Shown here piece by piece: positions 59,346-64,000 of a stretch of DNA of 64,000 nt. The stretch is from positions 62,001-126,000 of the forward strand of contig NZ_CP107880.1 of the NCBI RefSeq assembly GCF_036013745.1, read 5' to 3'. Position numbers and translations under genes: made by a program. Numbering within the stretch: the stretch's first letter is position 1; the number at the start of each line of letters is the position of its first letter. The notes beneath the pieces are model-generated. The model was given only the letters and a program-made list of their open reading frames with translations, made no database searches and was not told the DNA's origin. Source of the stretch: Streptomyces sp. NBC_00483. GTDB lineage: Bacteria > Actinomycetota > Actinomycetes > Streptomycetales > Streptomycetaceae.

Positions 59346-59385
59346 CGGGTGAGGGCCCGGTCGAACTCGGCCGGGCCCTCACCCG
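59346..59385. terminator. Strong hairpin terminator after the ferredoxin reductase
   Basis: A 15-base stem, CGGGTGAGGGCCCGG (59346-59360) against CCGGGCCCTCACCCG (59371-59385), closes a 10-base loop immediately after the stop. There is no U-tract, as is usual in Streptomyces. Confidence 0.88.
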
Positions 59386-59421
59386 TACCCGCGCGTTCCC
59401 CTCAGCCGTACCCGCGCGTTC
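59383..59421. repeat. Direct repeat behind the ferredoxin reductase terminator
   Basis: CCGTACCCGCGCGTTC occurs exactly twice (59383-59398 and 59406-59421) with period 23. The first copy overlaps the end of the terminator stem. Confidence 0.9.
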
Positions 59422-59512
59422 AAGGCGTGACGTGCGACGGGATAAAGTGGTCGACAGGTAGATGTAAAACCCACCCACCTAGCCCACTCGCCTTGTCCGC
59501 CGCGGAGGCGCC

Positions 59513-59929
59513 GTGCCTCAGATCACCGTCGACTACTCGCCCCGACTCACCGACACCCTCGACCGGGCCGCCCTCGCCACCGCGTTGCACGCCCTGGTCG
59601 TCGAGGGATCCGGCTCGCGCGGCACCTGCAAGACGTTCTTCCGCGCCGCCACGGAGACGTACGTCGTCGGCAGCGAGCACGACGACGTGCCGGTCGTGCA
59701 CGTGGAGGTGGCGCTGCTCCCGGGGCGCAGCGAGCGGACCATGACGCGCCTGTCGCAGCGGATTCTGGCGCTGCTCCTGGAGCACGTGGGCGCGGGCGCC
59801 GGTGCCGACGTGGTGTGTTCGGCCGAGGTGCGCCCCCTCGCGGCGTACAGCCTGTATCCGACCCGCCGCGAGTTCAGCGCCACGACGGGGTCCCGTCCCG
59901 AGCGCCACGGGTGCACCCCCGCCGCCTAG
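59513..59929 (+). CDS. 5-carboxymethyl-2-hydroxymuconate isomerase (CHMI)-like tautomerase
   Basis: A 138-residue tautomerase-fold protein. It opens MPQITVDYSP, leaving Pro1 as the catalytic base after removal of Met. HALVVEGSGSRGTCKTFFRAATETYVVG and VVHVEVALLPGRSERTMTRLSQRILALL are typical of the CHMI family. In homoprotocatechuate catabolism it isomerises 5-carboxymethyl-2-hydroxymuconate; no other hpc gene lies nearby, so the role here is open. GTG 59513 follows GGAGG. The stop overlaps the convergent FG-GAP stop by 4 bases. Confidence 0.82.
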   Translation: MPQITVDYSPRLTDTLDRAALATALHALVVEGSGSRGTCKTFFRAATETYVVGSEHDDVPVVHVEVALLPGRSERTMTRLSQRILALLLEHVGAGAGADVVCSAEVRPLAAYSLYPTRREFSATTGSRPERHGCTPAA

Positions 59930-61299
59930 TTCAGCGGTCGCGCCACCTTTCGGACGTCGAAGGACTCCATCTCTTTCCCCGAGCCGTCGACCACCCGCCA
60001 GGTGTTGCCCGAGGCCAGGACGAGTTCGTCGCGGCCGTCGCCGTCGACATCGGCGGCGTCCTTGATCCGGCCCGAGGGCCGCGGCAGCGAGTGCCACGGC
60101 CCGGAGCCCAGGCCCGGCGAGGAGCCGCCCCGCAGGATGTCGATCCGGTCGTGCCCGCCCACCCGGTCGTCGTCGCTGCGGACGGCGAGGTCGTCGCAGC
60201 CGTCGCCGTTGACGTCCGCGGCCATCAGGTCGATACCGAAGCCGCCCTTGCGGGCGCCGCCGTCGATGATGACCGGGGCCTCGGGCGCCTTGCCGTAACG
60301 GATGGTCACCTTGCCCTTGCGGTCGCGCGGTGCGAACTCGTCGTCCATGGGGACGCCACTGTCACCGAGGGCGATGTCGGGCCGTCCGTCGCCGTCGAAG
60401 TCGCCGACGGCGACGTTCTCGCCGCGCGGCAGCGGTGCGGGCCGCGCGGCGAGCCCGCTCGCGGTGTCCGCTCCCCCGGCCAACACCCGAAGCGCGTCCG
60501 GCGCTCCGGGTTTGTACACCAGCAGGTCGGTGGCCCGGTCGCCGGTCACCTCCGCCGCGATCAGCCGAAGGCCGGTGACGGTGTCGGCCGAGCCGCTGTA
60601 GGGGTCGGCGCGTTCGGTGATCCTCGCCGGCTTGCCGGTTCGGGCGAACGGGCCCTGAAGCACCACGAGGTGACGCTCGTGCAGGCCGGTGCGGTAGGTG
60701 GCCAGGTCGACCCGGCCGTCGCCGTCGAAGTCCCCTGCCACCGGCGGGTCCTCGTAGACGTCGTTGCCCTTGCTGATCCGTACCGGCTGTCCCTTGCCCA
60801 TGTGCGGAAGCGGGATGCGCGCTGCCTTGTGGCCGGGGTCCGGGCCTTGTGCGCCGCCCCACTGCACATGGGCGCTGCCGCCCGCCACGAGGTCGAGGTG
60901 GCCGTCGCCGTCCAGGTCGGCGACGGTCGGACCGCTCTCCCCGTCGGTCATGGAGTCGTGCTCGGGCAGGTCGAAGTCCGTGGGCGTGAACACCGTGCGC
61001 TCGCCGGCCCGGGCACCGTGCAGCAGGGCGATGCGGCCGGTCTGGTAGACGTCACCGTTGCCGGCCGGGACACCGAGCGCCAGGTCCGGGCTGCCGCCGC
61101 CGTCGAAGTCGGGAGCGGGGGTGCCCGCGCTCTTCGCCTTCGCGGCCGACGCCGCGCAGGCGCTGTCCGGGACCTGCGGATAACCCTCCTGGTGGCGGGC
61201 GCCCGTGGCGGTGCCCAGGACCAGTGCGGTGGCGAGGAGGCCGATGCCCCGTCGCCACCATGGTCCGCGGCGCGGAGGTGCTGTCGGCTCGCATGTCAT
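59926..61299 (-). CDS. Secreted FG-GAP/VCBS-repeat protein
   Basis: A 457-residue exported beta-propeller. The N-terminus (RRGPWWRRGIGLLATALVLGTATG) is an export signal. At least seven FG-GAP/calcium-binding repeats follow with motifs like DFDGGGSPDLALG, DLDGDGHLDLVAGG, DFDGDGRVDLA, DFDGDGRPDIALGD, DVNGDGCDDLAV and DVDGDGRDELVLASG. Each DxDGDG loop likely binds calcium. It probably mediates extracellular binding, or acts as a surface scaffold; no catalytic domain is seen. It is monocistronic and convergent with CHMI. Confidence 0.88.
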   Translation of the reverse strand: MTCEPTAPPRRGPWWRRGIGLLATALVLGTATGARHQEGYPQVPDSACAASAAKAKSAGTPAPDFDGGGSPDLALGVPAGNGDVYQTGRIALLHGARAGERTVFTPTDFDLPEHDSMTDGESGPTVADLDGDGHLDLVAGGSAHVQWGGAQGPDPGHKAARIPLPHMGKGQPVRISKGNDVYEDPPVAGDFDGDGRVDLATYRTGLHERHLVVLQGPFARTGKPARITERADPYSGSADTVTGLRLIAAEVTGDRATDLLVYKPGAPDALRVLAGGADTASGLAARPAPLPRGENVAVGDFDGDGRPDIALGDSGVPMDDEFAPRDRKGKVTIRYGKAPEAPVIIDGGARKGGFGIDLMAADVNGDGCDDLAVRSDDDRVGGHDRIDILRGGSSPGLGSGPWHSLPRPSGRIKDAADVDGDGRDELVLASGNTWRVVDGSGKEMESFDVRKVARPLN

Positions 61300-61381
61300 G
61301 TGGCCACTACAACGGATGCACTCGCCCGGTTTCCAGTGCCGAGATCACTCCGTTATGCCCACCCGTGTGTCCGAACCCCCG

Positions 61382-62008
61382 TCAGCCGAGGCGCTCTTGC
61401 AGCCGGGCCACGTTGGCCGCCACGTCGCCGCGCGTGAGGTCGCTGCCGATGCTCACCGAGAAGGCGCCCGCGGCGAGCCACTTGTCGGCGTCGTCCACGC
61501 TCACACCGCCCGTCGCCATGATCCGGGCGCCGGGCAGCACGGAGAGCACGGACTTCAGGTAGGCGATGCCTCCGACGTGCGCGGGGAACAGCTTGGCGAC
61601 GCCCCGGTCCGCCGCGATGCGCAGCTCACTCGGGGTGAGACCGCCCTCGACGAGGAGCCGGCCCGCGGCATCGGCGACGGGACGCACCTCGGGCACCTGG
61701 AAAGGACTCACCAGGAAGTTCGCACCGGCCGCCAGGGCGCGTTCGGCGATCTCTGGCGAAGTGACGGTGCCGAGGCCGAGTGTCACCTCGGGGAACTCCT
61801 TCACCCAGGCCGCTACGAGGTCCTCCCAGCCGGGTGTGGTGGCGGTGAACTCGAAGGCGGTGAGGCCGCAGTTCACGAGGGTGCGGGCCACCGCGTCGGC
61901 GGTGTCGGCGTCGGCCTCGCGCACGGTCGGGGTGACGCGCGCGGCGCGCAGGGCGTCGATGACTTCGGCGTACATGGTGGACTCCGGTCGGGTACGGGCT
62001 GTGGTCAT
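61382..62008 (-). CDS. KDPG/KDGP-type aldolase (DgaF-like)
   Basis: A 208-residue class I aldolase that would split a 2-keto-3-deoxy-phosphosugar acid into pyruvate and a triose phosphate. The KDPG aldolase hallmarks are Glu53 in FEFTATTPG and the Schiff-base Lys139 in GVAKLFPAHVGG. ATG 62008 overlaps the TGA of the HPr gene (ATGA), so the start is fixed by coupling. It completes the DgaE-type ammonia lyase pathway encoded just upstream. It is the last gene of the operon. Confidence 0.86.
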   Translation of the reverse strand: MTTARTRPESTMYAEVIDALRAARVTPTVREADADTADAVARTLVNCGLTAFEFTATTPGWEDLVAAWVKEFPEVTLGLGTVTSPEIAERALAAGANFLVSPFQVPEVRPVADAAGRLLVEGGLTPSELRIAADRGVAKLFPAHVGGIAYLKSVLSVLPGARIMATGGVSVDDADKWLAAGAFSVSIGSDLTRGDVAANVARLQERLG

Positions 62009-62268
62009 GCCGGGGCCGCGATCTCGGCGAGGGCGTCCAGGGTCGACTCGGCGTCGGCCCCGCGGGCGCGCAGCACGATGGCGTCGCCGCAGCGGATGTT
62101 GAGTGTCATCAGCGACAGGACGCTGCGGGCGGGGACCTCGTGGCCGTCCTCCCGCGCGACGGTCACGTCGGAGGAGGCGCGGGAGGCGGTCTGGGCGAAG
62201 GCGGCGGCGGGGCGGGCGTGCAGGCCGGCCTCCTCGGTGACCACCAGGCGTCGTTCGACGACGGTCAT
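62005..62268 (-). CDS. HPr-type phosphocarrier protein
   Basis: An 87-residue PTS phosphocarrier. EEAGLHARPAAAF (12-24) carries the phosphorylated His17, and ARSVLSLMTLNI (47-58) carries the regulatory serine region (Ser49). The start ATG 62268 overlaps the stop of the DgaE-type gene, and its own stop overlaps the aldolase start: a double ATGA overlap. A dedicated HPr in a sugar-acid operon is unusual, since HPr is normally a general protein encoded alone. It implies that the operon's transporter is phosphotransferase-driven. Confidence 0.9.
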   Translation of the reverse strand: MTVVERRLVVTEEAGLHARPAAAFAQTASRASSDVTVAREDGHEVPARSVLSLMTLNIRCGDAIVLRARGADAESTLDALAEIAAPA

Positions 62269-63368
62269 CGGTTGTTCTCTCCGTCCAGCAGTGCGGTCAG
62301 CCGGTCCACCAGCTGTTCCTCTTCGTCGGGGTTCATGGGGCGCGGGTCGATCGCGAGGCGTCCCGTGACGGCGTGATGATCCCTCAAGTAGACGCCGACC
62401 GCGGCGAGTTCTGCGGCGAGAGTTGCCGCGTCGCGGCCCGCCGTCCCGGGGTCCACGGTGAGTTCGGTGCGGTGGATGTCGCGTCCCGCCTCGTCGCTGA
62501 CGACGCGGGTGGTGAGGCCCGGCAGGTCCGCGAGGCGCGCGGCGAGCTTCTCCATGCGCGGCCGGTGCCCGCCGCTCTGGGCGCTGCCGTACTCGCGCAG
62601 GGCCTGCACGAGGCCGAAGAGGGTCTCCTTGCCGACCTTCATCGGGCGGGCGATGCCGCCGTACTGGGCCCGGCACGCCGCCATGTGCGCGGCGCTGCCG
62701 CAGATCATCCCGGACGTCGGTCCGCCAACGGCCTTGCCGCCGCTGTAGATCACGAGGTCGGCGCCGGTGGCGGGCCAGCGGCGCAGTTCGCCCTCGGCCG
62801 CGGCGTCGACGATGACCGGGAGGTCGTGGGCGCGGGCCACCTCGATGGTCTCCGCCAGGGAGACCATGCCCTTCTGCACGGCGTGGTGGGACTGGACGTA
62901 CAGCAGGGCCGCGGTGCGCGGGCCGATCGCGCCGGCCAGGTGGCCGGCGCTCACCTTGTTCGCGGAACCCACCTCGACGGGGCGGCCACCGCCGAGCGCG
63001 ACCATCTGCCGTACGGGCGCGCCGAAGTGGACGGAGTGGCCGCGCGGCAGGATCACCTCGCAGGGGGCGTCGCCCGCGTCGGGCAGGGCTTCGATGCGGG
63101 ACAGGTCGGTGCCCGCGACGACGGCGGCGACCGCGATGGCGATGCCGGAGGCGGCGCCGGTGGTGGGACAGCCGTCCTCGGTGCCGGTGGCACGGCCGAT
63201 CTCGCGGCCGACGGCGGCCATCAGGTCGTCCATGACGACGTGATGGCGGGCGGCCTCGCCCATCGCGGCGACGACGCCGTCACTGAGGACACTGCCGCCG
63301 AGCGCCGTCATCTTGCCGCTGGCGTTGATGGCGGGGGGTGTGCCGAGGTCGTGGTGGAGAGATTGCAC
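62265..63368 (-). CDS. DgaE-family PLP-dependent ammonia lyase
   Basis: A 367-residue fold-type I PLP enzyme related to D-glucosaminate-6-phosphate ammonia-lyase (SelA-like). It has GCPTTGAASGIAIAVAAVVAG (67-87) for phosphate contact, VIVDAAAEGELRRW and the Schiff-base Lys212 in YSGGKAVGGPTSG. It would eliminate ammonia from an amino-sugar-acid phosphate to give the keto-deoxy acid for the aldolase. The start follows the membrane gene by 37 bases. It is translationally coupled to HPr. Confidence 0.86.
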   Translation of the reverse strand: MQSLHHDLGTPPAINASGKMTALGGSVLSDGVVAAMGEAARHHVVMDDLMAAVGREIGRATGTEDGCPTTGAASGIAIAVAAVVAGTDLSRIEALPDAGDAPCEVILPRGHSVHFGAPVRQMVALGGGRPVEVGSANKVSAGHLAGAIGPRTAALLYVQSHHAVQKGMVSLAETIEVARAHDLPVIVDAAAEGELRRWPATGADLVIYSGGKAVGGPTSGMICGSAAHMAACRAQYGGIARPMKVGKETLFGLVQALREYGSAQSGGHRPRMEKLAARLADLPGLTTRVVSDEAGRDIHRTELTVDPGTAGRDAATLAAELAAVGVYLRDHHAVTGRLAIDPRPMNPDEEEQLVDRLTALLDGENNR

Positions 63369-63405
63369 GGTGCTTCCTCAAGCTCTGAATGGCCCAGGAG
63401 GGCGG

Positions 63406-64000
63406 TCACTTGCCGGGGATCGGGAAGAAGAGGCCCGCGATCATCGCGCCGATGATGGCGCCACCGGTCAGCGGCTTCTGCCACTTGTAGAAGAGCGCGG
63501 CGCCGATGGTCGAGCCGATGCCGACGGGCAGCGACGCGGTGGCGGCGGAGATGATGACGAGCGGGCCCAGATAGCGTCCGGCGGAGTTGCCCGCGCCCAT
63601 CATCACGTCGGCGCCGAACGTGGAGGTGCCGCCCGTCGAGTTCACGGTGGCGCGCCGGATCGCGAGGATCGCGATGCCGATGAGGCCGCCGAGGAGGGCG
63701 CCCACCGGGATGGCGAGCCAGAAGTGTTCGAGCGGGGCGGTGAATCCGGCGCCGAGCAGCATGGCGGGGATGCCGATGCCGACGCCGGTCTGGAGGGAGC
63801 CGCCGATGTCGAGGATGCCGACCATGGGCCCCTCGATGATGCGGGCGAACAGGAAGCCGGCGCCGAAGGCGGCCGCGGCGCCGTAACTGCCGTTCTCCAT
63901 ACCGGCTTTCAGCATGGAGGCGACCGCGACGTCGCTGAACACGCCGGTCCCGTACGTGTAGTAGAGCTGTGTGCCGGTGAAGATGCCGGCGGCCAGGCAG
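63406..64000 (-). CDS. Probable DUF4310-family membrane protein, 5' end cut by window edge
   Basis: About 198 C-terminal residues are visible of a hydrophobic, glycine-rich membrane protein. It has GTQLYYTYGTGVFSDVAVASM at the left, GSYGAAAAFGAGFLFARIIEGPMVGILDIGGS, SLQTGVGIGIPAMLLGAGF and GADVMMGAGNSAGRYLGPLVIISAATASLPVGIGS. At least four spans are visible. I recognise the pattern as DUF4310, a member of the DUF4310/4311/4312 and Gly-rich SFCGS group that accompanies DgaE and KDGP aldolase in other bacteria. It is a probable component of a PTS-like transporter; the open frame reaches the edge with no start. Confidence 0.65.
   Translation of the reverse strand, partial: CLAAGIFTGTQLYYTYGTGVFSDVAVASMLKAGMENGSYGAAAAFGAGFLFARIIEGPMVGILDIGGSLQTGVGIGIPAMLLGAGFTAPLEHFWLAIPVGALLGGLIGIAILAIRRATVNSTGGTSTFGADVMMGAGNSAGRYLGPLVIISAATASLPVGIGSTIGAALFYKWQKPLTGGAIIGAMIAGLFFPIPGK

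Overview
The window is chromosomal DNA of a Streptomyces or a close relative. It has very high G+C, strong third-position G/C, Shine-Dalgarno starts that often use GTG or TTG, and actinomycete-specific genes: a WhiB iron-sulfur regulator, a 25-residue bL37-type ribosomal protein, a DUF2180-Fur pair, and an S-adenosyl methyltransferase of the DUF574 type. About sixty genes are packed as small catabolic or transport cassettes, most with their own regulator (RpiR, LacI, ROK, Fur, LysR, AraC, IclR, GntR, TetR). I see no rRNA, tRNA, CRISPR array, phage or insertion sequence.

Region 1 to 7.1 kb: a 3-hydroxyisobutyryl-CoA hydrolase (cut by the left edge) faces an RpiR-controlled cassette of 3-hydroxyisobutyrate dehydrogenase-like protein, aldehyde dehydrogenase, M20 amidohydrolase and a DUF3100 membrane protein. 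7.1 to 12 kb: WhiB, then a purine salvage unit (adenine deaminase, AzgA-type permease) divergent from a LacI regulator across a perfect 42-bp palindrome. 12.1 to 17 kb: a ROK regulator with an SsuABC/TauABC-type ABC importer and a MOSC protein. 17 to 24 kb: secreted GH43, DUF2180-Fur operon, a decayed methyltransferase, a MASE1 sensor with a PP2C phosphatase, an MFS exporter. 23.5 to 31.2 kb: purine or cytosine-type deaminase and LysR around an 11-bp tandem repeat, bL37, GNAT, phytanoyl-CoA-type dioxygenase with AraC, and a StcD-like flavoprotein with TetR.

31.5 to 38.7 kb: a GH18 protein, then an IclR cassette with two unrecognised proteins, an M19 dipeptidase and an MFS transporter. 38.7 to 45.8 kb: a sugar unit (GH1 beta-glucosidase, ABC importer, divergent GH31 alpha-xylosidase) carrying two AAGCGCTT-type operators, which looks built for alpha-xylosyl/beta-glucosyl oligosaccharides. 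45.8 to 52 kb: TSUP transporter with GntR, methyltransferase, a coiled-coil/Lys-Ala-rich/winged-helix protein, a RibD-like reductase, and an old-yellow-enzyme with TetR. 52.3 to 55.1 kb: a malX-malY-like PTS/aminotransferase pair. 55.1 to 61.3 kb: an MFS-UspA fusion, msrA, a ferredoxin-NADP reductase behind repeated TAAGGC/GCCTTA boxes, a CHMI-type isomerase, and a secreted FG-GAP protein. 61.4 kb to the right edge: a translationally coupled dgaF-like aldolase, HPr and DgaE-type lyase run, with a probable DUF4310 membrane protein cut by the edge. This is a PTS-like system with its own HPr.

The most unusual cross-cutting observation is that short imperfect tandem duplications (12 to 30 bp units) repeatedly sit on or just after stop codons. 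I count six genes where the repeat covers the stop and three more where it lies close behind it.
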